Positions 44,007 to 55,500 of a stretch of 64,000 nt of DNA are shown here, piece by piece; within the stretch, counting starts at the first letter, position 1; each line of letters starts with the position of its first letter. The stretch is from the NCBI GenBank assembly GCA_914767885.1, contig CAJZBQ010000047.1:1050588-1114587 (forward strand), given 5' to 3'. The DNA comes from Blepharisma stoltei (lineage: Eukaryota > Ciliophora > Heterotrichea > Heterotrichida > Blepharismidae). Position numbers and translations under genes: made by a program. Under the pieces are notes generated by a model. That model was not told the origin of the DNA. It ran no database searches and worked only from the letters and a program-made list of their open reading frames with translations.

Positions 44007-47000
44007 TTAAAATCCTCTCGCAGAGAACAGCTTGCAACTCAATTCTCTGAAGTAGCTTTCAATTTTTTCGAATTTCGTATTAAAGAATAGTGCAGCTCTC
44101 TCATTAGTTTTTGTTTTTATTTGTATGCTTGCGTATCTTAAAGCTTGCTCTGCTAATTCCACAATTATTTTTCTCACCTCACTAACAGGGCACATAAATA
44201 AAATTTCCTTTAATATTTTTGCATCAGTGATTTTTTCTAAAAATCAATCTGCATTTTCTTCTTGCTCTAGCATTCTTGTAATAGCTTTTACCAGGCTCAT
44301 AAACTGTCCTCCTCTATCCCTATTTCTTATCTGAATAGCCAAAAAGTTTTCAATAATAAATTTCACAGGAGGATTTTCTAATTTTGTCATCTCATTGATA
44401 AACCAGGCATATTCGTATCCAAAAACATATTTTATTTTCCAATATTTTTTATTTTTTTCTTTATATAGTCTTTCAAAAATGTCTACCCCTCCATAGCTGG
44501 TGTTTAGATTAATTTTCTCAATTTCATCTGATTCAGGGTTGCGGAGCCTGTATTTTTTGATTCTTTCGTATAAAAGTAGATACCCATTTGTGATTTTTTG
44601 CTTTATTTCCCCTGTAGTTGTATTTTTTAAAAATCCGCCAAATGCGTTCGCTGCAATTTCTGTTTCAGGAATTTCGTATACCATAGTGTCATTAAAATTT
44701 ATTCACGATTTTTTTTTAAAATCATATATAAATGAGTAATAATGGCCACGTTCTGCATCTCCTGTGTGTATAATTATTCCTCTTAATTTGTAATTATAAT
44801 AATTTTTTTCAAATACCCCTGACCCATTTTCTAAATTTTTTAAGCCTTCTTGTGTGTAAGGCTCCATATCTAGTTCTGAAGGAAACTCAAAATACTCATT
44901 AAGCTTACTTGGCTTCATAGTTTCAAAATTAAATTCAAAACGTCTCAGTGCCAGCATTAAATAATTTGGCAAGCACTTTATACTCACTCTTTTAAGGGCT
45001 TTTACTTTTATATGGCATTGCTCACATAAATATGCATTATCAGCCTCCAGAATTTCTCCTTCCACAAGACTTTTTAAGCCTTCTGACAGCATTCGCTTAT
45101 TTTTAACCTCGATTGGGATAGTTAAAAATGGCTCAAATCGCTGGGTCTTATGAGGGCAATCTTTGCTTTCTATTTCTAAAACCTGATATCCTCCGAAATG
45201 AGACTGGACTAGATTTTCATAATTGGAGCCTTTTAATGCATTTTCTAATCTTTCCATCAGATTCCCAAAAAACTCATCAGCGTCTTTTTGCTCATACAAA
45301 TTTACTGGATTCCCATCACAATCCTTATAAGCTCTGCAAAATTTCCTTGTTGAAATAAACGGCTTGTCGCTATTTTTCAAGCCTGAAAAAATCCTTTTTA
45401 GCTGGAATAGCACATTATCTTCACTCGCAACAGTTGGGATATATAATATTCCATCTCTCAGACTTGGGATTGTATAAAGTGATTGGATTAAGGAATTCAT
45501 ATAGCAAGTGCAGCCTAAATTTCTAATTCCTGTAAAGCCTGTAAGTGACTTTTCATTTTGTAAAGAAAATCGGTTCCAGTCAGATTTGTGGTTTGATCTC
45601 CATGAGTTATCATAATGAAACTTTTCTAGTAAATTGGTAACTTTTGAGAGAAAATCTGAATTTTTGCATAAGTCATATAAAAGCTCAAAACCAGCTTGCC
45701 TTGTCTCTTATCTTATCTTATAGAATTTATATCGCTTAACGTCCACTACGGGGTTACAACTCCAGGTTTATCACTCGCCTTTCGTCGCATCGGGGGCCCA
45801 CCAGCCTGCTGGAGACAGACTCGCTTCGATCGCCAAGGGTGCTTCTAGGGCAAATGTCCACGTCTTCGACGGCTCATGGATGAGCTACTTGCTTGTACAT
45901 GGGTTGCTTTTCCGAAAAACCCAAAAAATGGATTTTTCTGGTCGGCTATCGGCAAAAAGGAAAAATGCAAAGCCTGGGACGTAACGCCCAGTTTCACGCT
46001 AGGGAGTTGCCCGAATGGTCCAGAGGACTTTGCTGGGCTTCCCCTTTCCAACCTTACACCTTCCTTCCCCACGAGGAAAAATCCACCCCTGAGAACAGAC
46101 TAGGGCTAGGCTCTGAAAGCTACCAGAATTGCTTACCTAGCATTGCAGTCCATCTCTGAAATGGTAAAACCTTGCCGGATATAATTAAAATATAAGTCGA
46201 GGATGTATGGCCGGGAGGGCCATACCTAGACGAAGACGCCATATTTTAATTATAGCTTGCCTTGTCTCAATATTTTTGCATTTTGGGAATGGTGACCGCG
46301 TAGACTCAGGTATTTCGAATAGACATTTTTGTAAAAAGAAATCCAGAGAGTTTTCTATGGAGAGTAAATAGCTAGTCCATCCATTGGCAAGGACTTTCAA
46401 GGAGCCATATAGGATGATATCTTGGTACCCACTATTTATTTCCCATCTCAAAGTAATCTCGTTGAAAAGCTCATTAAATAAATCTAAAAATGGGGATTTA
46501 TTTGGGATTTTTTTGAATAAAAATGCGAAAAAATCAAAATATAGCTTGCTTTTATTTTCCTTTGCTTTAGGAAGCAGTTGAAGCATTAACAAAGCGAAAG
46601 AGTAATGAATATTTGTCAAGTTTGCGATATTTTCCATTAGCTTCAGCATCAAAAACCCAAAATCGCTGCTTTTTTGAGCTATAAGGGAATTATATATAAG
46701 ATCATTTGTGTGAATAAAATTCAAAATTTCTGAAGAAGTCTCACTTTTATAGTAAAGCACCAAAAAATTGATAATTTCAGTTAAAGATTCAAAAAGCCCT
46801 CTTATATTATTAAGCTGATGAGGTGAAATACTCATTAATGAAAGGGTTTCCATAATAGCTTCAATAAAAGCATGATGGTTTTCTAGAGGAAATCTCAATA
46901 ATTTGCCCAAAATATTGATTAAGGCTTCTTCTAATCTTATCAAAGGTTTTCCTTTTATGTTCCCCTTTATATAAAGAAAAAGCTTAATCAAGTATTCAGG

Positions 47001-48017
47001 CCCATTAACGCCAATAAATTTTAATTTCCAGCTCTGATCGGAGCAATATCTATTAAGGACCATTAAGCAATATAGCAATTTATAAGGATTTGCAGGGTTC
47101 AAAATTCCCATAAGTTCTGAGCTAAGTGTGTATATATCATGCACTATTTTATCATATGTGGGAAGAGTCATTAATAGAGTCCAAGCTAAATCTGACGATC
47201 TTTGGACATTGTCCAGCAACAGCTGAAAAAGACAGTCATATAGCTGATGGTGACTTGACAATCCCATTCTAGCTTCATAGTCCATCACAGACGGCTCCAT
47301 AAATATCACAATCATTGAAATGGAATTTAAAGCAGAAATTTTTAAATCGTTTTCTGATGGGCCAAACAATTTGTCATTAACTTTGAGTACGATTTTTTCT
47401 ATTGGCTCTGCATATATTTTCGCTATTTCTTTTCTGAGATCTTTTATAGTCCCAGAATTATTTATTTCAATTGGCTTATATTGCAAGTCGCTTTCCCTTT
47501 TCATGTACATGGTAGAATTCTGTGATAAGGGGTCACGAATTTCGACTAGTTTTAGCAATAAAGACAGTCCTCTGCACGTCAAAATATCATCATTTATGCA
47601 TTTCTCTATGTAAGTTGCTAAATCAGACACAAAATCATTAAAAATTTTTTGTGCTTCCCGGCATATTGATATATGGAATTTTGTTAATAAAGCTATCAGC
47701 ATAATCATAGAATCTTGGACGACTAATGCATCATCTGATTGCAGAAATATAGACGCAAGCTTGTCAAACCCGACTATATTGGCTGATTTTCTGCAGACAA
47801 TTCTGTTTTCATCTACTTCAATTTTCTGAAGAGATGCATTTTGGGAAAGGAAGATCTGCTTAAAATACTCAAAATTCTGATGGTTAACGTTTTGGGAAGG
47901 AAATTTCAGGTCGTTTAGAAAGAATTCAGAAAAGGTTTCTGATTGTTGGGCGTCAGAAATGGCTGGCTTATCTTGAGAACCTTTGACGAATTTTTCTAGG
48001 TATGAGCCGATCATCAT
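44007..48017 (-). CDS. USP9X/USP34-like ubiquitin C-terminal hydrolase, 1149 aa
   Basis: Cysteine protease that removes ubiquitin from substrates. N-terminal 630 residues are helical repeats with a ubiquitin-like segment (IKDLRKEIAKIYAEPIEKIVL, about residues 190-245), as in USP9X, USP24 and USP34. Catalytic Cys about 651 in GIRNLGCTCYMNSL, UCH box with YEQKDADEFF, zinc-binding CEQC, and His about 905 in RGHYYSFIYD. TGA codons encode Trp, for example SWINFNDT after KKK. One 561-bp SINE-like insertion (45693-46253) between ETRQA and GFELLYD; removal gives 3450 nt, 1150 codons. Start is the ATG pair at 48012-48017; TAA at 44007. Confidence 0.9.
45693..46253. mobile_element. SINE-like IES family 2, 561 bp, 15-bp direct repeats
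   Basis: Perfect repeat AGCTTGCCTTGTCTC at both ends. Left edge carries a short simple-repeat tail (TTATC)n, body has GGATTTTTCTGGTCGGCTATCGGC near 45930 and AACCTTGCCGGATATA, right end a 73-bp hairpin (46181-46253) bounded by ATAATTAAAATAT / ATATTTTAATTAT. Confidence 0.9.
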
Positions 48018-48164
48018 TTAAATATTATAAATTAATGAATTGAGAATTGAAGTGTGTTTTTGGGGTTTTATGATATTTCTGAGAATAAATTATTTTTGGA
48101 CCAATAATTGCATCCATCTTGGATTGTGTTTTTAAGTATGGGATTTTCCCATAGATGGCACTAT

Positions 48165-48202
48165 TTGGCCTTGATTTTCCCCCTGGGAAAATCAAGGCCA
48201 AA
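48165..48202. repeat. Short perfect hairpin
   Basis: TTTGGCCTTGATTTTCCC and its inverse separated by a few bases, in the spacer upstream of the USP gene. Could be a small palindromic insertion. Confidence 0.7.
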
Positions 48203-48462
48203 ACAGCAGCATTCACAGGAAATTGCAATATTAATTTCTGATGGAAAGGAAATTTTGATTTAGGATTAACTTAGCCTATAGCTGATTATAGTTTCGTTAG
48301 ATCAAAATCATAAAGACATTTTTAAAAATCTGCCAGAAATAACTTAAAAATGTATAAAATGTGATACTCATTAAACTAATTTATTAATCAACAGAAAAAT
48401 AGAATAAGTTTTATGAGGTTTCAATAGAAACTAAAATTTACTCATAACTTTTATGCATTCCA

Positions 48463-48847
48463 AGCTGCCTCTAGAGTTGACGGAAATAGGAGTCCAAGGC
48501 GACACCTCCTGAATGAGCGGTGGGCTGACGCGATGAGTGGCGAAAGTAAGCTCTTCGTGAGCTAATTAGTCTATCTCAATGGGAAGCCTGCCGAAATAGG
48601 GTGTTTTATATCTCCTTCGAATATTTTCCTGTCTCTACTAGATGGATTAGACAGGTTTTGCCTACCACCTTGGCCCTTCTCACCGGGACCATCTGGGAAC
48701 CTTATAGATGGTGGCTCTGCCGTAGGGAGCTAATTCCTCGACAGGTGGTTCAGATTGAAAATCCAAAAGGGCAACGTTTTTGAGCCAAGATAAGCTGCTC
48801 GTTGTTTATCCGCTTATGGCAAGCACAATCATTTAATTTATATATTT
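48463..48847. mobile_element. SINE-like element family 3, 385 bp
   Basis: Flanked by direct repeat AGCTGCCTCT. Shares the GGTGGTTCAG, TTTTCCTGTC and GAGCCAAGATAAG blocks with 36796-37159. Intergenic, upstream of USP and downstream of the 199-aa gene. Confidence 0.78.
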
Positions 48848-48977
48848 AGCTGCCTCTTTCATCTTTTTATCAATTATATTTTCGGCATCTAAATTTCATT
48901 TTTTAAGTGATGTATACAAACTTACTTACCTCAGAAAATAATTGAGCTAAATTTCTATTTAATTTTAATCTCTAAAT

Positions 48978-49577
48978 TTACTGAACTTTCGCAGCTGCAG
49001 CTTTTTTTATCTCTTTAATCCTCTGCAGCAGCGCTTGAATATCATGGAATATTTTCTTCAAGAAAATATTAGTCTGGAGCATATATTCCCCATAGCTTTC
49101 CTTTGTCTCATACTCAACTCTTGCTCCAGCAATAACTTGGTCAATCTGGCCATCATAATTTTCAAGGACACTTCCAAAGGCAGCCAATCTTTCTTTATAG
49201 GCTGCAAATTCTTCAAGAACTGTATTCAACCTATTGTTTCCTTCAGCTAAAGCAGTATCTCGTTTTTCTTGGTCTTTTAATTGGTGAGCTCTGACTTTGG
49301 CTTCAATTGAAGGTAATACCTGAGATGCAACCTTTTTGAACTCTTGAAGAGTTTGGCGGGCATTTAAGGTAAGCTGATACTGAGGATCGTCAGGGATTAC
49401 CTCATGGGTTGGCTGAGATGGGAATTCTTCAGGCATGGAATCGGGAACTCTGTGCCCGCCTATTGGAACAGGTCGTTGGTCACCGCCGTGGTAGTCTTCA
49501 CTATTGGGGTCAAATTGAGATCTGAATTTAGTATTGGATTCGAGCATGTCTCCGATATATTGAGCGTCACGGTCCAT
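48978..49577 (-). CDS. Coiled-coil protein of unknown function, 199 aa
   Basis: ATG at 49577, TAA at 48978, uninterrupted and without TGA codons. First 75 residues are Pro/Gly/Asp-rich (QRPVPIGGHRVPDSMPEEFP); the rest is helical with a likely coiled coil (LAAFGSVLENYDGQIDQVI, FLKKIFHDIQALLQRIKEIKK). I do not recognise the family. Codon usage is like neighbouring genes, so it is probably real. Confidence 0.65.
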   Translation of the reverse strand: MDRDAQYIGDMLESNTKFRSQFDPNSEDYHGGDQRPVPIGGHRVPDSMPEEFPSQPTHEVIPDDPQYQLTLNARQTLQEFKKVASQVLPSIEAKVRAHQLKDQEKRDTALAEGNNRLNTVLEEFAAYKERLAAFGSVLENYDGQIDQVIAGARVEYETKESYGEYMLQTNIFLKKIFHDIQALLQRIKEIKKAAAAKVQ

Positions 49578-50035
49578 TTCAGATCTTAATAGATTTATTA
49601 TTACAATTCAGTTTAATTCAAAAATGGGGTGCACTAAAAAGTTTCAAAAAACCCTAACTCTTTCTTAAAAAATTTTAGATATAATGTTTTGAGTATAATA
49701 TAAGTAATGATATTATAATGAATTATCCTAATTTATTGAATTTTAAATAGCTTTCATTTCAAATATAAATTTAAAAGGCCAAAATTACATATATTTTTCT
49801 TTTAATTTTACATTTTAGATTTTTTGAAATTTTGAAAAATCAATTTTAATTAAAATCTGTGTTTAGCTTCTCCATTAAATAGCTTTTCTCACTTGCTGCC
49901 AAGAAGGATTAAAAATAAAATTTGGGATAAGAAATTTTAAAGATTGCGCATAAACTTAACTAAAAACATGAATTTCTTCTTTTTCGAAATAATATGCATT
50001 ATCTGCCTTTTATATTAGAATATCGATGTAAGTAC

Positions 50036-51130
50036 TTAATCCCCCTCCCCTTTAAATTGAAACCAATTATCGGTAAAATTTGTCTTTTTTTGGTAGCAAT
50101 CCTCTTTAAATTGGGACAAAATTGCTTTTCAGTGTGAAAAATTTTATCGATGAAAATACCTTTTAGCATTAGCATTAGCATTAGCATCAGCTTAGAATAT
50201 AGAAAATTCCACGTAATTCCCTAAGGACTATTTTCACCCCTTAATATTCAACTCGGTTGCTCGCCACCAATTGTATCACGACCTTTAGAGCTTCTCTTCT
50301 ACAGACAAGGACATGTCCTCACTACCTGTAGTCTGATGAATTGTGCCACCGTACCGTATGCCAACTGAGTTACCCTTTCAAAAAATTTGAAAAGCGAATT
50401 TTCTGGTCGGTCTGTCTACCAAAAAAGAAATCAAAACCCTGCGACGCAACGCCCATTATCGCGATGGAGAAAAGCCCGATGGACCAAGTATTGATCCTTA
50501 GTGCTGCTGAGCCACTCTTTCCAACCTTGAATAGCATTTCCTCGAGGGTAAAACCTTGACCTGGAATGAGCTGTGGTTGACCAAATTCAGATTGCGCTCC
50601 ACCAAATCAAGTAAAACCTGGCCGGATATACACCCCTAGCCCCTGTTTCCCTTTCAAGAGGTCCCCGCTGCCTTGTGAGGAACCGGCTACAGGTGCTGAA
50701 AAGAAGGGCTAATTCACCATCGCCATTTTAATGTATATATCGATGAAAATACCAATTTTTATAAAATTAGTTTTGATTTAATTTAATAGCAGGTAGAATG
50801 TTATTTAAACGGTTTAAATACTGAATCGATTAATTTTTCATAAAATTAAAGTAAAATTCAAAGTATTGTTCTCAGTTTATATTTTTCAAAAAATAAAATT
50901 AAAGATGAAAATATCATTTTTGGAAAAATAGTTTGACATAATTTAACGGAAAAATTTCAATTAGAATGCTATTTAAACAATTTTCACACTGAATCGATTA
51001 ATTTTTTAAATGATTTTCCATAAAACGAATAAAGATCAAAAAGTATTGACTCAATTTTAATTTTTAAAGATTATAAAAATTGTTTTTTATAGAAAATTAT
51101 AATATAATTTATTTTTTTGAAAGAGGGAAG
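50036..51130. mobile_element. Family B MITE-like element with nested SINE-like insertion, 1095 bp
   Basis: TTA repeats; left end ATCCCCCTCCCCTTTAAATTG, right end TTGAAAGAGGGAAG, matching the family B TIR of 2307-2679. Nested at 50145-50737 is a 593-bp family 2 SINE-like element with its own 16-bp direct repeat TATCGATGAAAATACC. No gene is interrupted here. Confidence 0.75.
50145..50737. mobile_element. SINE-like element family 2, 593 bp, 16-bp direct repeats
   Basis: Repeat TATCGATGAAAATACC. Next to the left repeat is a hexamer tail, (TTAGCA) about five times at 50162-50190; body contains GAATTTTCTGGTCGGTCTG near 50398 and AAAACCTGGCCGGATATA near 50612 as in the USP insert. Simple-repeat tail plus target-site duplication is what a LINE-mobilised SINE leaves. 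Confidence 0.85.
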
Positions 51131-51133
51131 TTA

Positions 51134-52595
51134 GCAGAAAATAATTAATCGATTCGAAATACTTAAATCGATCAAATCTATCTCTGAAATTAAGATCAAT
51201 CATATCTAATGATGCTATTTTCCCTAAAAAATATAATAATTCCATTTAATTAAATTCAAATCTGCAATATCTAGATCTAGTAATGAAATAATTTTTAATT
51301 TAGGCTATATAAACTAGGCTGGCTAAATGTAGCTTGGCATCAGCTCTGTTAAATTTAAATATTATAATAAAGGCTCAAAGACTAAAAAATGAAACATGTT
51401 GAAATAAACACTCGATTTAATTTCTATGATAAAAATCTTTCTAAAAAAACGTATCGTGAGTAACTGCAAAATGCATACTTACTATATATTGCTGATTTAA
51501 ATATAAAATAATTTAATTCAGCTCGAAAATTTGCTAATTAAATACTAATAAAAAATTAGTAAGCTCATTTTTCATTGCAATCAGAATAAAAATGATAAAA
51601 GATTCTGAACTCATCACTGAGAGGGGTAAATTTATTTTTGTTTCTATTATTATAGGTAAGTATTTTGAAAACGAAAAAAAATAATTTCTCAAAATTTTTG
51701 AATTAGTTGTAATATTTCTTTTTCTAGCTAAGTTGATTTAAGACTGCTCAAAATAGCTGAATAAACCTGTATAATAAAATAAAATGGTATTAGTTTCGAT
51801 AGAAATTTGCTCTGTTAATTTCTATCCTTCATTAATTATAGCGCTTTCCCGAGGATGGCGCCATTCCGCGCCATCCTCGGGAAAGCGCTATATTTTATAG
51901 TTGAGTTTTCTCCAAAGAGCTTCTTCGAAGCAACAAGAATTTAGCTTTAGGGATAGCCAGAGGAACTGCTCCACAGTACAGCAAGAGCCTTAGAATTTTA
52001 CCTCTTAAAACAGGAAGATGACTCTTAGATAGAGAACGTGCTAGATCTGAGTCGGGCAAGGGAATGGCATCGAGCCAGGTGAGGAGCATTGATTAGGATG
52101 ACAGGCTGTTTATTTGAAATGATCCAACCTTTGTATGAAAACGCTCGTGGCATCACCTTGTTGGCTCTGTTCCTTTAGTGAGAGTTTGGTGTCAGACTCC
52201 TTTAAACACTTTAATGGATGAATGACTAAATCTGCATCACTATCTTTTAATATAGTGCTTTGCTAAATTGCTATCATTCTTCGCATGCAAATATTGCTAT
52301 CTCAAGTTAAAAAATTTAAAACTTCGACCAAAGTTTTGTAATTTAGTCATGTTTTATATAATATCTGTTTTTTTATATACGTTTATGCATAAACTCTGAA
52401 TTAAAATCGAAATTTAACTAAATAAATTGTAAAATTCAATTCTGGTGATCTTTTATTCCATTTAGCTTTTGAATTTAGGTTACAGATAATTAATCATAAC
52501 AACAATAAATAATTTCCTAACTGCGTGGAAACAGCCCATGCAATTTTAATATGCTAAATCTATTTAATATTTTTATCTTTAATTACAGTTTCTGA
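51134..52595. other. Intergenic region with small hairpin and GC-richer block
   Basis: No gene. A 55-bp hairpin at 51838-51892 (CCCGAGGATGGCGCC arms) matches the one inside the MITE at 18286. A GC-richer block at about 51905-52230 may be another SINE-like copy; I could not define its direct repeats. Confidence 0.5.
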
Positions 52596-55500
52596 ATGGC
52601 ATTCTTACTGTTTTTTATTGCCTTCCTTGCATTAGGAAGTACTTTGGATTTTTTATTTGTTTTTGACAAAAAAAGCAATTTAAACATCACAAAAATTGAA
52701 TTTGCCCTTCTCTCAAAGCTAGGATCAGAAAAAAAAAACTTAGTTTTATGAACAGAAATAGAATCGGCAAGCCAAATCATCCAAAATAGCAGAAGTCAAT
52801 TGTCAATTTTTGACTTGACATCCACAGGCCAGTCCCATTATGCGCTCTCACTAATGGCAAGCACTTACAATCTAGCCCATTTTATTTTTGATGACATGAA
52901 GGCAAGCTATTCCCCGTGGACTTTCTCGTTGAGTCATGAGAAAAGCTTATACACTCAAGCAGTAATAAGCATCCTTGACAAATTTAACTGAACGAAGGGA
53001 GTTTTCTTTTTAAGCCAAGAGAATATTTATTTAGAAAACGCATTAAACAGCCTTTTTCCGAATAATTTGACATTTTTTGTTACACAAAGAGATTCAATGA
53101 TAGCAGAACTTATAAATAAAGAAGTTTTTAGGCTAGGCTCTTATCTGTATTTTATGTTTGTAGCACCCGAAACAGCTCAAAAAATAACTAAAAGTTTGAA
53201 GCAGGCAAAATTACTTAATTATGGAAGTTCAATTCTTATGAACCATGAAAGCAGTTTCAATGTAACTATTGATGGATCATTAATAATAACAGAAAAAGGC
53301 CAGGAGAAAACGAGGTCATATGAAGAATTTATATCTACTCACATTTATGGCCTCATTAGAATACTGTCCTTTAGCACTAGTTTTGAGGAACAACAATTTG
53401 ACATAAAGCAAAAAATGGACGAACTATGTCCCAGTCATTATTGTACAACTTCATTTAACCTTTTAAATGTAAGAAACGGGTCCAGAATTATAATAAACGA
53501 TACATCGGCAAGCCATTTTAATAACATCACGTTTTTAGGCAATAACTCATTAATAATCCCATCGGCTCAAAAAAAAATCATTGAAATATCAATGAATTCT
53601 GGAGTGAGCAATCCAACCGGCATTCCTCCATATACTCACAATACTATTGAGTTCAAAGGAGTTTTTCTTGGGATTTCACTTATAAATGATCAGAAAGAAG
53701 GCATTCTGCCTAATTATTACCTGCAGGGGAATGAGCTTGACTGCGGAGCAAATTCATTAAACGCGACCTTCCAATTCAACTGCCTTAAGGCCAATATAAA
53801 TCGTATAGGCCAATTTTTTATACCTCCAAATAGTACCCCTGTTTTACTAGGATTTATTTCAAATTTTAAGAAATTAAATGTGTCAAAGCCCATAGTCGCC
53901 GGAAGAATAGGGTCAAGCTCTGTATCTTCACCCAAGACTTATCCGTTGTTTGGAAGGGTCAGCTTTGATGCTACTTATTTGGCATCAATGGCAGCCAAAA
54001 TGTTCTATACTTTAGGGTGAAAAACTTGTGCTTTGATATATCAAACTGACTCATTTACCCTTGACTGGGTCAAAAGTTTTATTGCCTCAGCTAAAGAGCA
54101 TGAAGTTGATATTATTAATAATCCAGATCTCAGATCTTTCCCTGCTAACACCTTTTATGACACTTTAAAATCAAATTACTCACTCCCCCCCTCCGTGAGT
54201 GAGCAAAACCATTAGAAAAATCCCTATTTTTTGCCCAAAAACCCACCCTCCGCGAGTGAACAAAAATTTTTTTAATAGAAAAAATTTTTATGGAAAAAAA
54301 AAATTGATATATAAATGATAATTATTATAATGAAATCTAGAGCTAACTCTGTTTAATTTCAAACGAATTGCTTTTTAAAGCATAAATTTTATAAATTAAA
54401 TTAATATTTGCTTTCCAATTTTTACGAATTAGATTTTTTTTAATTTCGAAAAAACATATTTTTTTATAAAATTTATATATAAATTTGTTTAAAAAAAACA
54501 AATTAACCTCCCTCCATGAGTGAACAAAATTTTTGTTCACTCACGGAGGGGGGGGAGTCAGCAGTTTTTAAAGAAGCAATTAGTTGCAATGCACGCCTCA
54601 TAATATGGGCTGTTTTTTCGAACATTTCTCCAGATGGCATGAAGATGTTCTATGAACTTGGGATGAGAAATGGGGACTTATTGATTTATTATGCGATCCC
54701 TGGGACTATATCGTCAATCTATGCTCCTGAAACTAGGAATAGGGACATTTTAATAGAAATTAGTACACCTTCAATAGCATTTGAACAGCCCACATATATA
54801 GGTGATGTCGGGAATATGGTTGCTGATTTATTGGAAACAAGATATGGAATTGATAAAAATGCCCAAATAACGACTCCATGCTTGCTGTTTGATGCTTTGA
54901 ATTTAGGAGGATATTCACTTGATTTTATGGTAAATAGAGGTCAAGATTACACCAATGGCACTCTATTGATGTCAACTATTAGAAAACAAAGATTTCAGGG
55001 ATGTTCTGGAAATGTTCGAATTGGGGATCAAACTAATAATAGAATTGTTGAGTTCGCAGTTTTGCAGAATGGATATATAGATCCAACCACTGGAAAAATT
55101 CAGATCAGCAATAATGCATATTTTAAGCCAATAGGCACTACCATATTACAAATGTTTAAACCTGTATTGTATCCTGGCAACACAACAATATTTCCTGGCC
55201 AATATCGAGTTGTTGATGGAAAGTGTCCTTTCCCTGATGAGTTAGTTAGAACTTTTGATAAAGGCAGATATTTGGTTTCTGGTATTTGTATTGCAATTGG
55301 ACTCACAACAGGAGTGATTACATTTTATATATGAAGAAAATGGTGGAACATTAAAGTCGAAGGATTAGAAAAAGAGCAAGAAATGTCTGTCCAAGATTTT
55401 ATTATGGCAGCTACTATTGTGATAGAGTTTTTCCAACTTTTAGCTATGGGGCCGGACATAAGTGCAATCAGTTCTTTATTGTCGGATATAGGAATAGCAC

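Noticed and set aside
45845-46159. Three overlapping ORFs on both strands
   Set aside because: They lie wholly in the SINE-like insert of the USP gene; GC-rich structured DNA gives stop-poor frames without coding signal.
48025-48228. Minus-strand ORF upstream of the USP gene
   Set aside because: It spans a perfect hairpin and has no coding character; probably non-coding leader or spacer.
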